64,000 bases of DNA, from positions 1,352,001 through 1,416,000 of the forward strand of contig NZ_CP127165.1 of NCBI RefSeq assembly GCF_030264275.1, written 5' to 3'. Under the pieces are notes generated by a model. That model saw only the letters and a program-made list of their open reading frames with translations, searched no databases and was not told the DNA's origin. Both the position numbers and the translations under genes were made by a program. Below are positions 48,177 through 58,111 of the stretch, piece after piece. Position 1 is the stretch's first letter; every line of letters starts with the position of its first letter. The stretch is from Marivivens sp. LCG002 (GTDB lineage: Bacteria > Pseudomonadota > Alphaproteobacteria > Rhodobacterales > Rhodobacteraceae).

Positions 48177-48908
48177 TTAGGCCTTGACCGCGCCGAAACG
48201 TCTGTCCCGCGCACCGTAGCGTCCTACGACCTCGCAGAACTCTTGCGCCGTGAAGTCTGGCCAGAGCGTGTCGATGAATTCGTATTCCGAATAGGCCGAC
48301 TGCCACAAAAGGAAGTTGGAAATCCGCGCCTCGCCGGATGTGCGGATCACCAGATCGGGATCGGGCAGCACATGGGTATCAAGATAGCTGGCAAGCGTTT
48401 CGGCGGTCACATCCTTGTGGGTGAGCTTGCCCTTCTCGATATCATAGGCAAGCCGCTTGGCCGCACGGGTCACTTCATCGCGGCCACCATAGTTGAGCGC
48501 GATGGTCAGGTGCACCTTGTCATTGTGAGAGGTCAGAAGCTCCAGCTCGTCCATCAGCGTCACAAGCTTTTCATCAAGCTTGATACGATCGCCGATAAAG
48601 CGGACGCGCACACCGTCCTTGATCAGGTCCTTGGCTTCTTTTTCGATGTATTTGCGGAAAAGCGCCATAAGGCCGGACACTTCGGTCTGGGTGCGCTTCC
48701 AGTTTTCGGTCGAGAAAGCAAAAATCGTGAGGTATTTCACACCGACATCGGGGCAAACCTCGACGATTTCGCGGATGCGCTTGGCGCCCGCATGGTGCCC
48801 GAAGAGCCGCGGACGATGGCGCATTTGCGCCCAACGCCCGTTGCCATCCATAATGACTGCGACGTGTTTGGGGCCCGATTGGGCTTTGTCATCCGTTTCA
48901 ACAGCCAT
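48177..48908 (-). CDS. uppS: Isoprenyl (undecaprenyl diphosphate) synthase
   Basis: 243 residues, cis-prenyltransferase. It adds isopentenyl units to farnesyl diphosphate to form the C55 carrier for peptidoglycan and O-antigen. The N-terminal IMDGNGRWA with catalytic Asp and the C-terminal RTSGEARISNFLLWQ are intact. It lies 22 bases after frr and one base before cdsA. Product chain length is inferred from the family. Confidence 0.95.
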   Translation of the reverse strand: MAVETDDKAQSGPKHVAVIMDGNGRWAQMRHRPRLFGHHAGAKRIREIVEVCPDVGVKYLTIFAFSTENWKRTQTEVSGLMALFRKYIEKEAKDLIKDGVRVRFIGDRIKLDEKLVTLMDELELLTSHNDKVHLTIALNYGGRDEVTRAAKRLAYDIEKGKLTHKDVTAETLASYLDTHVLPDPDLVIRTSGEARISNFLLWQSAYSEYEFIDTLWPDFTAQEFCEVVGRYGARDRRFGAVKA

Positions 48909-48930
48909 TACGGGCTCCTTCAGCGCAAGA

Positions 48931-49494
48931 TCAGACCTGCATGATCTCTTTTTGTTTGGTGTCGAGAAGATCGTCCACCTGTTTGACGTATTGATCGGTC
49001 ATGGCCTGGACTTCGCCTTCCCAGAACTTCTGATCGTCCTCGGAGAGACCGTCGGCCTTGGCCTTCTTCACTTTGTCCATACCATCACGGCGCAGGTTGC
49101 GCACGGCAACGCGCGCGCTCTCGGCATAGGACGCGGCGACTTTGGACAGTTCGCGACGACGTTCTTCGTTGAGTTCGGGGATAGGCAACATAATGATTGT
49201 GCCGTTCAACTGGGGATTAATCCCCAGCCCGCTTTCGCGGATGGCTTTTTCGACCTTGCCGACAAGGCCCTTGTCCCAGACGTTGATCGTGACCATGCGC
49301 GGCTCGGGCACGTTGACGGTGCCGACCTGATTGAGCGGGGTCATCTGGCCATAAGCTTCGACCTGGATCGGATCAAGCATCGAGGCCGAGCCGCGGCCCG
49401 TGCGCAGCGACGCGAATTCGGTACGAAGCGCTGCAATCGCGCCATCCATACGGCGCTTGAGATCGTCGGTATCAAGTTCAAATTCGTCGGACAT
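48931..49494 (-). CDS. frr: Ribosome recycling factor
   Basis: 187 residues, full length. It splits post-termination ribosomes together with EF-G. The domain I arm ([17 protein letters not shown] and the C-terminal three-helix bundle) and the domain II beta barrel ([16 protein letters not shown]) are recognisable. It lies 50 bases after pyrH, the near-universal pyrH-frr order. Confidence 0.96.
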   Translation of the reverse strand: MSDEFELDTDDLKRRMDGAIAALRTEFASLRTGRGSASMLDPIQVEAYGQMTPLNQVGTVNVPEPRMVTINVWDKGLVGKVEKAIRESGLGINPQLNGTIIMLPIPELNEERRRELSKVAASYAESARVAVRNLRRDGMDKVKKAKADGLSEDDQKFWEGEVQAMTDQYVKQVDDLLDTKQKEIMQV

Positions 49495-49544
49495 GTGTAG
49501 TCTGCTCCCCTGACGGGTTAGTCGTGATTTAGAGTGCTATACCG

Positions 49545-50270
49545 TTAAGAGTGCACGGTTGTATAGGTGCCTTCGCCCGCAAGGATACCACGGAAGCCAC
49601 CGGGTTCATCAAGGCTGAAGACGATAATCGGAAGATCGTTGTCACGCGCAAGCGCAATGGCAGATGCGTCCATAACGCCCAAGTGCTGCGCCAGAACCTC
49701 GTCATAGGACACACGCTCGAAGCGCTTGGCATCGGCGTGCTTCTTGGGGTCCTTGTCGTAAACGCCGTCCACCTTGGTGCCTTTGAAGATCGCCTCACAG
49801 GACATCTCATTGGCGCGCAGCGTGGCAGCGGTATCGGTGGTAAAATATGGGTTGCCCGTGCCCGCAGCGAAAATGCAGACGCGCTTTTTCTCGAGGTGGC
49901 GCACTGCGCGGCGGCGGATATAGGGCTCGCAGACCTGATCCATCGGAATGGCCGAGATCACGCGCGTAAACACTCCGAGGCTTTCGAGTGCGGACTGCAT
50001 CGCAAGCGCGTTCATCACGGTCGCAAGCATACCCATATAATCGGCCGTCGTGCGCTCCATCCCCTGTGCCGAGCCTTGGAGCCCGCGGAAGATGTTGCCG
50101 CCGCCGATCACCATGCAAATCTCGACGCCGAGATCGTGAACGGATTTGACCTCGCGGGCGATGCGTTCGACGGTCGGCGGATGGAGACCGAATTGAGTGT
50201 CGCCCATCAGGGCTTCACCCGAAATCTTGAGCATGACCCTCTTGAATTTGATGTCGTTGGTCTCGCTCAT
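49545..50270 (-). CDS. pyrH: UMP kinase
   Basis: 241 residues. It phosphorylates UMP and is feedback-controlled by UTP and GTP. The amino-acid-kinase fold shows KISGEALMG, the GGGNIFRG loop and the [10 protein letters not shown] block. The ATG at 50268-50270 precedes the first strand; the frame runs on upstream through miaA DNA without family similarity. It leads the minus-strand envelope cluster; rpsB and tsf, which often precede it, are missing. Divergent from miaA. Confidence 0.96.
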   Translation of the reverse strand: MSETNDIKFKRVMLKISGEALMGDTQFGLHPPTVERIAREVKSVHDLGVEICMVIGGGNIFRGLQGSAQGMERTTADYMGMLATVMNALAMQSALESLGVFTRVISAIPMDQVCEPYIRRRAVRHLEKKRVCIFAAGTGNPYFTTDTAATLRANEMSCEAIFKGTKVDGVYDKDPKKHADAKRFERVSYDEVLAQHLGVMDASAIALARDNDLPIIVFSLDEPGGFRGILAGEGTYTTVHS

Positions 50271-50393
50271 GGCCCTAACTCCTGAATGGGTGCTTTCATC
50301 GCGCGCCAAAATGTCGGAAAAGGTCGAAATGTTCAATGCTGTGAATACGAAATAAGCACTTCTCCGACCGAGAAAATCATCAGGACCGCGCCT

Positions 50394-51269
50394 TTGATCG
50401 ACACCCGAAACATTCCGAGCGATTTGCCGGTGCTCATTGCAGGCCCGACGGCTTCGGGGAAATCGGCGCTTGCGCTCAGGATTGCGCGCGAAAGCGGCGG
50501 AGTGATCGTCAATGCAGATGCGCTTCAGGTCTTTGACGGTTGGCGCATTCTGACCGCCCGCCCCTCCGAGGAAGAAACGGCACTGGCCCAGCATGCACTC
50601 TATGGACATGTGCCTTTTGATGCCGACTATTCCGTCGGGCATTGGCTGCGCGATGTGAAACCTTTGCTGACGGGCGCAGAGCGTCCGATCATCGTCGGTG
50701 GCACGGGGCTTTACTTTACTGCCCTCACCGAAGGGCTCGCCGAGATCCCCGCGACCCCGCCCGAAGTGCGCGCCGAGGCTGATCTGATTCCCCTCGCCGA
50801 TCTTCTTATTGATCTCGATGCGGAAACAATCTCCCGCATAGACATAAACAACCGCGCCCGCGTTCAACGTGCGTGGGAAGTGTGGCGCGCAACGGGCCGT
50901 CCACTCTCGCAATGGCAGGACGAGACGCCGCCGCCGCTTTTACCTTTGGACCGCACCAAAGCGATCTGCCTCATGCCGGACAAGCAATGGCTGAACCAGC
51001 GCATCGAGACCCGCTTCGGCCAGATGGTCGCTCAAGGCGCACTTTCAGAGGCCGAGGCCATGCTAAAACGCTGGAATCCCAAGCTTCTATCTTCCAAAGC
51101 CATTGGCGCCCCTGAATTGATCGCACATCTCAAGGGTGAAATGATGTTGGACGCGGCGATAGAGAGCGCGGTCATCGCAACGCGGCAATACGCGAAACGA
51201 CAACGCACCTGGTTTCGCGCACGGATGAAATCGTGGGAGGTTATCCCCATTTTATCCACAGAATCATGA
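50394..51269 (+). CDS. miaA: tRNA dimethylallyltransferase MiaA
   Basis: 291 residues from a TTG at 50394, eight bases after an AGGA site. It places a dimethylallyl group on A37 of tRNAs reading UNN codons. The P-loop [11 protein letters not shown] is near the start and the DMAPP site GGTGLYF is intact. The only upstream in-frame ATG, at 50286, would add 36 unrelated residues in the pyrH promoter region, so I prefer the TTG; this start is a judgement. Two DnaA-box-like sequences lie in the last codons. Confidence 0.9.
   Translation: MIDTRNIPSDLPVLIAGPTASGKSALALRIARESGGVIVNADALQVFDGWRILTARPSEEETALAQHALYGHVPFDADYSVGHWLRDVKPLLTGAERPIIVGGTGLYFTALTEGLAEIPATPPEVRAEADLIPLADLLIDLDAETISRIDINNRARVQRAWEVWRATGRPLSQWQDETPPPLLPLDRTKAICLMPDKQWLNQRIETRFGQMVAQGALSEAEAMLKRWNPKLLSSKAIGAPELIAHLKGEMMLDAAIESAVIATRQYAKRQRTWFRARMKSWEVIPILSTES
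51241..51260 (+). promoter_or_regulatory. Tandem DnaA-box-like sites at the 3' end of miaA
   Basis: TTATCCCCA (51241-51249) and a perfect consensus TTATCCACA (51252-51260), 2 bases apart and in the same direction. They overlap the last miaA codons. They could bind DnaA, but chance is possible. Confidence 0.4.
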
Positions 51270-51362
51270 ACAGCTGATTAACGAAGTTCTAACTTTTTAC
51301 CTTGTTTTGCGAGGTCTTGCCCCACATTCTTTCCAAAATCGAACATGATTGCGGGACCAAAG

Positions 51363-52208
51363 ATGGCGCATACGGTAAAATCAGCTCTCACGCCTGTGGT
51401 AGAAGCGGATGTGGCGAACCGGCTTTCCTTGGTGCCGATCGGCCAGAATCCCGACACGGGGCGTTGGCGGACAGAGGCGATGCGTTCACATGCCGCGCCG
51501 CGCTTGCTCTATATCTCCAAGGGTCAGGGGCGGATCACCATCGCCGGACTGACAAGCGGCTATGGTCCCAATAACCTCATCTTCATACCCGCGAACACAA
51601 TGTACGGCTTTGAAGTCGGCACCACCGTCTTTGGCCAGATGTTGTCGATCCCGCGCGCCATGGCGAGCGAATGGCCCGAAGAGCCGGTCCACCTTCGCAT
51701 CCGCGACGTGCACGCCCAAAAAGAGCTTTTCACCCATTTCGACAATCTCGAACGCGAGTTGAAATCGTCGAAAACCGCGCACACCCGCGCCGCGCATTAT
51801 CTTGTCGGTATTCTGGGTGTGTTCTTCGAGCGCCAGCTACAGGACCAGCCCGCCGACCCGACAGCGCGCCGCACAGAAAGCTCATCGGCACGTCTGGTTG
51901 CTGCCTATACCGATCTGATCGAACGAGATTTCCGCTCGGACAAAGGTGTTGCCGATTACGCCGCCGCGCTCGGCGTAACGCCCACACACCTTACGCGCTG
52001 TTGCAATCAGACCTGCGGCCGCTCGGCGCACGCTCTTCTTTCGGATCGGGTGCTCTACGAGGCGCGTCTCTTGCTGCGCGACACACGCACGCCTGTTCAG
52101 GACATCGCGACGCGTCTGGGCTTTACCTCGCCTGCCTATTTTACGCGGGCCTTCCAGAACCAGACGGGCATGACCCCGACCAAATTCCGCCGCACAGGGC
52201 AGCACTAG
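51363..52208 (+). CDS. AraC family transcriptional regulator
   Basis: 281 residues. A cupin-like N-terminal sensor (about 20-110) precedes a C-terminal AraC double HTH, with [21 protein letters not shown] in the first and [32 protein letters not shown] in the second. The latter is the strong AraC signature. The ATG at 51363 has GGGACC upstream; an ATG six codons earlier is also possible. Effector and targets are unknown. Its end overlaps the convergent transglycosylase gene by four bases. Confidence 0.9.
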   Translation: MAHTVKSALTPVVEADVANRLSLVPIGQNPDTGRWRTEAMRSHAAPRLLYISKGQGRITIAGLTSGYGPNNLIFIPANTMYGFEVGTTVFGQMLSIPRAMASEWPEEPVHLRIRDVHAQKELFTHFDNLERELKSSKTAHTRAAHYLVGILGVFFERQLQDQPADPTARRTESSSARLVAAYTDLIERDFRSDKGVADYAAALGVTPTHLTRCCNQTCGRSAHALLSDRVLYEARLLLRDTRTPVQDIATRLGFTSPAYFTRAFQNQTGMTPTKFRRTGQH

Positions 52209-52789
52209 CTCCCTAAAATCACGCGCACGTAATTCTGAGTCTCGCGATAGGGCGGAATACCTCCGTGCTTTTCAACGGCTTGCGGGCCTGCGTTATAGGC
52301 CGCAAGCGCCAGCCTCCAGCTTCCGAAGGTGCGATATTGCATCGCGAGATACCGCGCACCACCCTCGAGGTTTTGCGCGGGATCGGTCGGGTTCACACCC
52401 AGAAGTGCCGCCGTTTCGGGCATGAGCTGTGCAAGACCGATGGCCCCCGCACTCGAAACCGCGCCCGCGTTCCAGCCGCTTTCTTGTTGCACAAGGCGCA
52501 AGAACAGATCCTCGGGGATATTGTGTTTGCGGGCCGCAGCACGGGCCATCGCAAGATAGGGGCCGCTATAATTTCCGCTAAAGCGCGGGACCTGCGCCCC
52601 GACGAGCGCTGAGCCGGCGTTCGGGGTCAGGCGTGAGGAAAAGGAATATTGCTCCGAGGCGCGGCTATCGAGCACTTTGAGCTGGCTCTTGAACAGGGAT
52701 CCGCGCGAGCTTGTCGAAACGGACTCCGCCATGACCGGCGCAGCACAGACCCCGAGCAGAAAAACAAGTCCAAGTTTGATCGCTTTCAT
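52205..52789 (-). CDS. Lytic transglycosylase (SLT domain)
   Basis: 194 residues with a signal peptide ending ...PVMAE. The C-terminal half is an SLT fold: catalytic Glu in QQESGWN, then GLAQLMP and AYNAGP, in the correct order. It cleaves peptidoglycan to 1,6-anhydro products in the periplasm. The N-terminal 70 residues are low in conservation and probably a linker. It is divergent from ssb, with a 236-base gap that holds no visible gene. Confidence 0.93.
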   Translation of the reverse strand: MKAIKLGLVFLLGVCAAPVMAESVSTSSRGSLFKSQLKVLDSRASEQYSFSSRLTPNAGSALVGAQVPRFSGNYSGPYLAMARAAARKHNIPEDLFLRLVQQESGWNAGAVSSAGAIGLAQLMPETAALLGVNPTDPAQNLEGGARYLAMQYRTFGSWRLALAAYNAGPQAVEKHGGIPPYRETQNYVRVILGS

Positions 52790-53025
52790 CCGTCGTCCTT
52801 GTGACCTTGAGATGTCGCAGTTCTAGGTTGGAGTGATTAACAAAAACACACCAAACCTTTGGTCAAGAGATAAGAGCACAAGACGTCAGGACAACCGCAT
52901 TTACGGCAAGAATCCGCAAGAAACCTGTGCACAACTCCGCGCCGCGCGGCGATTAGGCTTTCCTTCACCAATATGCAGTGGTGTAAAGTCACCCGAACAA
53001 AACCAAGATTCGAAGGGGGACCCGC

Positions 53026-53535
53026 ATGGCCGGTTCAGTCAACAAAGTCATTATCGTCGGCAATCTGGGTCGCGATCCCGAAGTTCGCAATTTCCAGAAC
53101 GGCGGCAAAGTTGTGAACCTTCGCATTGCTACCTCTGAAACCTGGAAAGACCGCAACACGGGCGAGCGTCGTGAACGGACCGAATGGCATTCGGTGGCGA
53201 TTTTCTCCGAACCCGTGGGGCGCATCGCCGAGCAATATCTTCGCAAAGGCTCGACCGTCTATATCGAAGGCCAACTCGAAACCCGCAAATGGCAGGACCA
53301 ATCGGGTCAGGACCGTTACACCACCGAAATCGTGATCCGTCCCTATCGCGGCGAACTGACGCTTCTGGGCGGACGCGGTGAAGGCGGCAACGGCGGCGGC
53401 GCCGGTGGCGGCGGTTATGACGACCGCGGTGGGTATGAGGATCGCGGCGGCAATGGCGGCTATGGCCGCGGCTATGACAATGGCCCCTCGGGCGGTGGTG
53501 CCGGCGGCGGTATGGACGACGAGATCCCGTTCTGA
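53026..53535 (+). CDS. ssb: Single-stranded DNA-binding protein
   Basis: 169 residues. An N-terminal OB fold (1-112; [25 protein letters not shown]) is followed by a glycine-rich flexible linker (about 118-160) and the acidic tip DDEIPF that recruits repair and replication proteins. It coats single-stranded DNA. Ribosome site AAGGGGG lies before the ATG. I looked for an SOS box (GAAC-N7-GAAC) upstream and did not find one. Confidence 0.96.
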   Translation: MAGSVNKVIIVGNLGRDPEVRNFQNGGKVVNLRIATSETWKDRNTGERRERTEWHSVAIFSEPVGRIAEQYLRKGSTVYIEGQLETRKWQDQSGQDRYTTEIVIRPYRGELTLLGGRGEGGNGGGAGGGGYDDRGGYEDRGGNGGYGRGYDNGPSGGGAGGGMDDEIPF

Positions 53536-53562
53536 TCGGGCGCCAATTCCAAGTAAAACAGC

Positions 53563-53588
53563 AAAGCCCGCGATGTCGCGGGCTTTTC
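53563..53588. terminator. Bidirectional rho-independent terminator between ssb and aroB
   Basis: AAAGCCCGCGA (53563-53573) pairs with TCGCGGGCTTT (53576-53586). A's precede and T's follow, so it serves both converging genes. Confidence 0.9.
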
Positions 53589-53595
53589 CTTTAGG

Positions 53596-54705
53596 TCACG
53601 CCGACAAACGGTCGTTCAAAAGACCAAGCACCGCGTCACGCGGCACATCCGAGGTCACGAAACTTTCACCGATGGCCCGCGCCAGAATGAACCGCAGCTT
53701 GCCGTCGAGCACCTTTTTGTCCTGCGCCATCAACTCGAGAAGCTCTTCGGCGGGTGGCAACTCTCCTGCAATGTCGGTCGGATCGACCATCATCCCCATA
53801 TCGCGCAGATGGGCACGCACGCGGCTCGGGGCCTCTTGTGCACATAGACCAAGACGCGCCGAAAGCTCGAAGGCCAAACCGCAACCGATCGCGACGCCCT
53901 CTCCGTGCAACAGCCGATCCGAATAGCCCGTCGCCGCCTCGAAGGCGTGACAGAACGTATGGCCAAGGTTGAGAAGCGCCCGATCCCCCTGCTCCGTCTC
54001 GTCCCGCATGACAATCTCGGCCTTCATTTCGACCGAGCGCTTTACCGCATAGACCAGCGCGTCCATATCCTCGGACAGTTTCGGCGCATTGACTTCCAGC
54101 CAGTCGAAAAAGACCGCATCACCCAAAAGCCCGTATTTCACAACTTCGCCGTAACCGGCGAGGAAATCGCGGCGCGGCAAGGTCGACAAGAGCCCCGTAT
54201 CCGCAAGCACCAGAACAGGTTGATGGAAGGCCCCAACAAGGTTCTTGCCGTGCGAGGTGTTGATGCCCGTTTTGCCACCGACAGAGCTATCGACCTGAGC
54301 CAGAAGCGTCGTCGGGATCTGCACAAAGCGCAGACCACGGCGCACAACCGCCGAGGCAAATCCCGCAAGATCACCGATCACCCCGCCGCCAAAGGCGATG
54401 ACGATATCGGAGCGCTCTATCTTTTCCGACAGGAGCCATTCCACCGCACGGGTGAATTGCGGCCAGCCCTTGGTGCTTTCGCCCGAAGGCAGCGCCAGAG
54501 AGCTATGCGCGATCCCGACCGCTTCGAGCGACGCCTCAAGCCGTGCAAGATGGTGCTTGGCCACGGTTTCATCGGTCAGGATGGCAACGCGCTTGCGGCG
54601 CAAGAGCGGCGCGATCTTCTCGCCCGCGATGTCTACAAGTCCGGGTCCGATCAGCACGTCATATTCACGCCCCGGAAGCGCGACGGAAACGGTTTCAAAG
54701 CGCAT
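53596..54705 (-). CDS. aroB: 3-dehydroquinate synthase
   Basis: 369 residues. It makes the first carbocycle of the shikimate pathway, with NAD+ and zinc. The NAD-binding GGGVIGDLAGF and the zinc/substrate region GYGEVVKYG and NLGHTFCHAFE are intact. The start at 54703-54705 has GGAGAAG upstream and overlaps the aroK end by 11 bases; an in-frame ATG 32 codons earlier lies inside aroK. The aroKB pair is a usual arrangement. Confidence 0.96.
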   Translation of the reverse strand: MRFETVSVALPGREYDVLIGPGLVDIAGEKIAPLLRRKRVAILTDETVAKHHLARLEASLEAVGIAHSSLALPSGESTKGWPQFTRAVEWLLSEKIERSDIVIAFGGGVIGDLAGFASAVVRRGLRFVQIPTTLLAQVDSSVGGKTGINTSHGKNLVGAFHQPVLVLADTGLLSTLPRRDFLAGYGEVVKYGLLGDAVFFDWLEVNAPKLSEDMDALVYAVKRSVEMKAEIVMRDETEQGDRALLNLGHTFCHAFEAATGYSDRLLHGEGVAIGCGLAFELSARLGLCAQEAPSRVRAHLRDMGMMVDPTDIAGELPPAEELLELMAQDKKVLDGKLRFILARAIGESFVTSDVPRDAVLGLLNDRLSA

Positions 54706-55288
54706 TGTTCTTCTCCAAAACATCGGGCCGCCCCAAGAGAACGGCAATCGCGGCCTCGGTGGTTTCTTCGATGCTGAACCCACCGTCGACATCGACCACA
54801 AGGTTGGCCTGTTGATAGATCGGAAGCCGCGCGTTCAGCAAATCGGTCAGGGTCTGTTTGGGATTGGCGGTCCGCAGCAAGGGGCGCGTCGTCTTGTGGC
54901 GCACCCGCTCCCACAAGGTCTCGAGCCCTGCATTAAGCCAGAGAGAGACCCCTTTTTCGGAAATGACGGTCCGATTGCGCTCGGCCAGAAACGCGCCCCC
55001 ACCCGTCGAAAGAATACAAGGCGCGCCGCTCAAAAGTCTGTTGATCACCTCGGATTCGCGGCGGCGGAAGAATTCCTCGCCATCGCGTTCGAAAATCTCG
55101 GCGATTGTGGCATTGGCCGCCGCTTCGATCTCGGCATCAGAATCAAGAAACGGGACATTCAGTCGCGCCGAAAGCGCCTTGCCGATGGCGGTTTTTCCCG
55201 ACCCCATCATGCCGACAAGCACAACGGTGCGGTGTAGATCGAACTCGGAACCGGATTTGTTTTTCGGTGTAGAGGCCCTTTGTGCCAT
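54695..55288 (-). CDS. aroK: Shikimate kinase
   Basis: 197 residues. It phosphorylates shikimate. The P-loop GMMGSGKT, the shikimate-binding DSDAEIE and the RRRESEV and TGGGA blocks are intact. The start is set at the ATG at 55286-55288; the N-terminal 18 residues are a short extension usual in alphaproteobacteria. The frame is open for 40 codons upstream but that region is the divergent promoter. Confidence 0.94.
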   Translation of the reverse strand: MAQRASTPKNKSGSEFDLHRTVVLVGMMGSGKTAIGKALSARLNVPFLDSDAEIEAAANATIAEIFERDGEEFFRRRESEVINRLLSGAPCILSTGGGAFLAERNRTVISEKGVSLWLNAGLETLWERVRHKTTRPLLRTANPKQTLTDLLNARLPIYQQANLVVDVDGGFSIEETTEAAIAVLLGRPDVLEKNNAL

Positions 55289-55431
55289 CACTTTCGCGTC
55301 ATTCCCTGTCGGCTGAGCTTTGCCGAATTGATATTTTCTCCACTCAATGGCGTGATATTGCTGAAAAGGCCAGCTATAAAGGGACAAAATTCCCGCAAAC
55401 GGGACCACTGGATAAGAGGCAAAGGCACATA

Positions 55432-55587
55432 ATGCTCTGGAAACTGTTCAAAGCGCTCTTCATTTTGGCGATCCTCGCGGGTTTGGGGCTTGTCGCATAT
55501 GCCTATGTCGGTCCTCTCTTTTTCCCGAACGATTTTGCGGCCCCCACGACCGAGATCGTTCAGCCCGTTACGCTGAACGCCCAATGA
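55432..55587 (+). CDS. Small single-pass membrane protein
   Basis: 51 residues. One membrane helix at about 5-28 (LFKALFILAILAGLGLVAYAYVG) is followed by a short extracytoplasmic tail. The ATG at 55432 follows AAAGG and the stop overlaps the next start as ATGA, so it is coupled to the 517-residue protein downstream. I do not recognise a named family; small proteins of this type precede the hypothetical-xerD unit in related genomes as far as I recall. Confidence 0.7.
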   Translation: MLWKLFKALFILAILAGLGLVAYAYVGPLFFPNDFAAPTTEIVQPVTLNAQ

Positions 55588-57137
55588 GGCGGCGCATGGC
55601 AGGATCATCAAGGACAGGTATCTCCCTTTTTGCCCTGCTCGCGATGCTCGTCGGGGGCCAGGCCTTTGCACAGGATGCGGAACCTCTCAACGCCATCGAC
55701 TGGCTCTCTCGAAGCGTCGAAGCCCCTGTTGTGCTTGCGCCTTCCGGGACCGCGCCAAGCCTGAACGGAGCGGCCACGCCGCAGGTGAGTGTGACGCCGC
55801 TGGATCGTCCGACGCCGGACGGGATCGGGCTTTTGCCGCTTTCGGTTACGGGGCTTCCCGTCAACCTCTGGTCTGCAAGTCAGGTCTCGGATGTTGTTGC
55901 CCTGGTTCAGGCCGAACGGCTCGAAACCTTGCCCGCGATCTACGAACTCCTGATCACCCTCATGCTTGCCGAGGGTGCCGCCCCCATCGGGTCGGGTCCC
56001 GAGGGCGAGTTCCTCTTGGCCCGTGCGGACAAACTTCTCGACATCGGCGCAATCGAACAGGCACAAGCGCTGATCGAAGCGGGCGATCCTTCGCTGCCTG
56101 ATGCCTTCCGCCGCTGGTTCGACGTGGCCCTTTTGACGGGCACCGAGGCAGATGCCTGCCGCGTGATGGAAGAGCGCCCTGATGTTGCGCCGACCTACCC
56201 TGCCCGCATCTTCTGTATTGCACGGGCGGGCGATTGGAACGCGGCGGCGCTTATCCTCAACACGGGGCGCGCTCTGGGCGATATCGATCCTGAAATGGAT
56301 GCGCTTTTGTCGCGCTTCCTCGATCCCGACCTTTACGAGGGCGAGCCGAACCTGCCGCAGCCCGCACGTGTCAGCCCGTTGATTTTCCGGATGCACGAAG
56401 CCATCGGCGAGCCGATCCCGACTTCGAGCCTTCCGCGTGCCTTTGCCCATGCCGATCTTCGAGATACCGCAGGATGGCGCAACCAGATGGAAGCGGCCGA
56501 ACGCCTTGTGCGCGATGGTGCACTGACCCATACGGTGCTTTGGTCGCTTTACAATGCGAAAACCCCTGCCGCTTCCGGCGGGATCTGGAGCCGTGCCGAG
56601 GCGATGCAGGACTTCGGCCGCGCCCTTGGAACAGGCAAGAGCGCCCTGATCGAAGGCACATTGGAAATGGCTTGGGCCGCCGCGCAGCAAGCAGGCGTTG
56701 AAGTCGCCTTTGCCGATGAGTTCGGAGCGCGTCTGGCTGAGGTCGAACTTTCGGGTCCTGCAAAAGACATCGCGCTCAAGGTTCGGCTTTTGTCGCGCGA
56801 TTACGAAGCTGCGGCCATTGCCCATGCAGATGCGCTCGATCCTTTGCTCGTCGGCATTGCGCGCGGCACCGTCACCGCGCAAGAGAACCTCACCATCGCC
56901 GAACAAGCGGTCGTCAACGGCTTTAGCAGTGACACTGTGCCGATCGGCTTTGAACAGCTGCTTGCCGACGGCAAAATCGGCGAAACATTGCTTCGTGCCA
57001 TCGCGCTCTTTTCCGAAGGGCTGTCGGGCGATCCCAGCACCATCGGCGAGGCTCTGGTCGTGTTCCGCAGGCTCGGGCTCGAAGATACCGCACGCCGCGC
57101 CGCGCTCCAGTATCTTATTCTGGACCATCCTTCGTGA
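55584..57137 (+). CDS. Exported alpha-helical protein of unknown function
   Basis: 517 residues. A signal peptide (residues 11-29, ending ...GGQAFAQ) suggests export. The mature part is largely helical and acidic, with repeated AL/EA helices over 130-510 that resemble TPR-like solenoids, but no strict repeat is visible. No catalytic motif found. It overlaps the small membrane protein upstream and xerD downstream, so the three form one coupled operon. Function unknown. Confidence 0.72.
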   Translation: MRRRMAGSSRTGISLFALLAMLVGGQAFAQDAEPLNAIDWLSRSVEAPVVLAPSGTAPSLNGAATPQVSVTPLDRPTPDGIGLLPLSVTGLPVNLWSASQVSDVVALVQAERLETLPAIYELLITLMLAEGAAPIGSGPEGEFLLARADKLLDIGAIEQAQALIEAGDPSLPDAFRRWFDVALLTGTEADACRVMEERPDVAPTYPARIFCIARAGDWNAAALILNTGRALGDIDPEMDALLSRFLDPDLYEGEPNLPQPARVSPLIFRMHEAIGEPIPTSSLPRAFAHADLRDTAGWRNQMEAAERLVRDGALTHTVLWSLYNAKTPAASGGIWSRAEAMQDFGRALGTGKSALIEGTLEMAWAAAQQAGVEVAFADEFGARLAEVELSGPAKDIALKVRLLSRDYEAAAIAHADALDPLLVGIARGTVTAQENLTIAEQAVVNGFSSDTVPIGFEQLLADGKIGETLLRAIALFSEGLSGDPSTIGEALVVFRRLGLEDTARRAALQYLILDHPS

Positions 57138-58069
57138 GTGCCTCTGCGCAACCGATGCCCCATTGGGTTCAGGCTTTTCTTGAAGCCCAAGCCGCAGAGT
57201 TGGACGCCGCCACAAATACCCAGCTTGCCTATGCGCGGGATCTGAGCGACTTTGCCGATTGGCTTGCGCGGCGCGGACTGCACTTTGCAAGCTGTGGGCA
57301 ATCGGATGTCGAAGCCTATCTCATTTCCTGCGAAGCCGAAGGCTTGGCGGTGGCGACGCGCGCGAGACGGCTTTCAGCGATCAAACAACTGTTCCGCTTT
57401 GCCTTTGAAGAAGGCTGGCGCAGCGACAACCCCGCCCTGCGCATCAAAGGACCGGGCAAGTCCAAGCGCCTACCCAAGACGCTCTCGACAGAGGATGTGG
57501 ACCGACTGATCGAGGCGGCGCACACCCATGGCCGTGAAACCTTGCGCAATGGCGCATTGGTCGAGCTTCTTTATGCGACGGGGATGCGCGTCACCGAGCT
57601 AGTGAGCCTTCCTGTCAGTGCGGCGCGAGGGGATCCGCGTATGCTTCTTGTGCGAGGCAAAGGCGGCAAGGAGAGGCTTGTGCCACTCTCGGGCCGTGCA
57701 CGTCTCGCGCTCGGGGATTGGCTGGCACAGCGCGACCGTGATGAGGACCTCGCCAAAAAGAACGGCAAACCCGCGTCGAAGTTTCTCTTTCCGTCGCGCG
57801 GCAAAGACGGGCACCTGACGCGTCAGCGGTTCTTTGTCCTGATCCGCGAATTGGCCGTTGTTGCGGGAATCGATCCGACGACGGTGACGCCGCATACTCT
57901 GCGCCATGCCTTTGCCACCCATCTTCTTGCGGGTGGCGCAGATTTGCGGGCCATCCAGACGATGCTCGGCCATGCGGATGTGGCCACGACCGAGATTTAC
58001 ACCCATGTTCTTGACGAAAGGCTCAAGGCGCTCGTGCTCGAGCACCATCCTCTTGCGGACAAAGCGTAA
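57134..58069 (+). CDS. xerD: Site-specific tyrosine recombinase XerD
   Basis: 311 residues from a GTG that overlaps the previous stop (GTGA). The SAM-like N-terminal core-binding domain (10-95) precedes the catalytic domain. Catalytic residues are Arg in ATGMRVTE, Lys in GKGGKERLVP, His/Arg in TPHTLRHAF, His in LGHADV and Tyr in TEIYTH. It resolves chromosome dimers at dif with XerC. C-terminal HHPLA is typical of XerD rather than XerC. No integron or mobile element is nearby. Confidence 0.9.
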   Translation: MSASAQPMPHWVQAFLEAQAAELDAATNTQLAYARDLSDFADWLARRGLHFASCGQSDVEAYLISCEAEGLAVATRARRLSAIKQLFRFAFEEGWRSDNPALRIKGPGKSKRLPKTLSTEDVDRLIEAAHTHGRETLRNGALVELLYATGMRVTELVSLPVSAARGDPRMLLVRGKGGKERLVPLSGRARLALGDWLAQRDRDEDLAKKNGKPASKFLFPSRGKDGHLTRQRFFVLIRELAVVAGIDPTTVTPHTLRHAFATHLLAGGADLRAIQTMLGHADVATTEIYTHVLDERLKALVLEHHPLADKA

Positions 58070-58111
58070 CTCCCCCTTGAACGACACCCGTTCCACCCCC
58101 ATAACTTGCCC

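Noticed and set aside
51241-51260. Origin of replication at the DnaA boxes
   Set aside because: Only two boxes, no AT-rich unwinding region, and the sites lie in coding sequence.
52790-53025. SOS box before ssb
   Set aside because: No GAAC-N7-GAAC or GTTC-N7-GTTC pair was found; a single GAAC is not enough.
55608-57290. 560-codon minus-strand frame opposite the exported helical protein
   Set aside because: The plus-strand gene has a signal peptide and coupled neighbours; the minus frame is Arg/Gly-rich with no domain.
57134-58069. Integrase of a mobile element
   Set aside because: The protein matches XerD in length and C-terminal motif, and no attachment site, tRNA or phage gene lies nearby.
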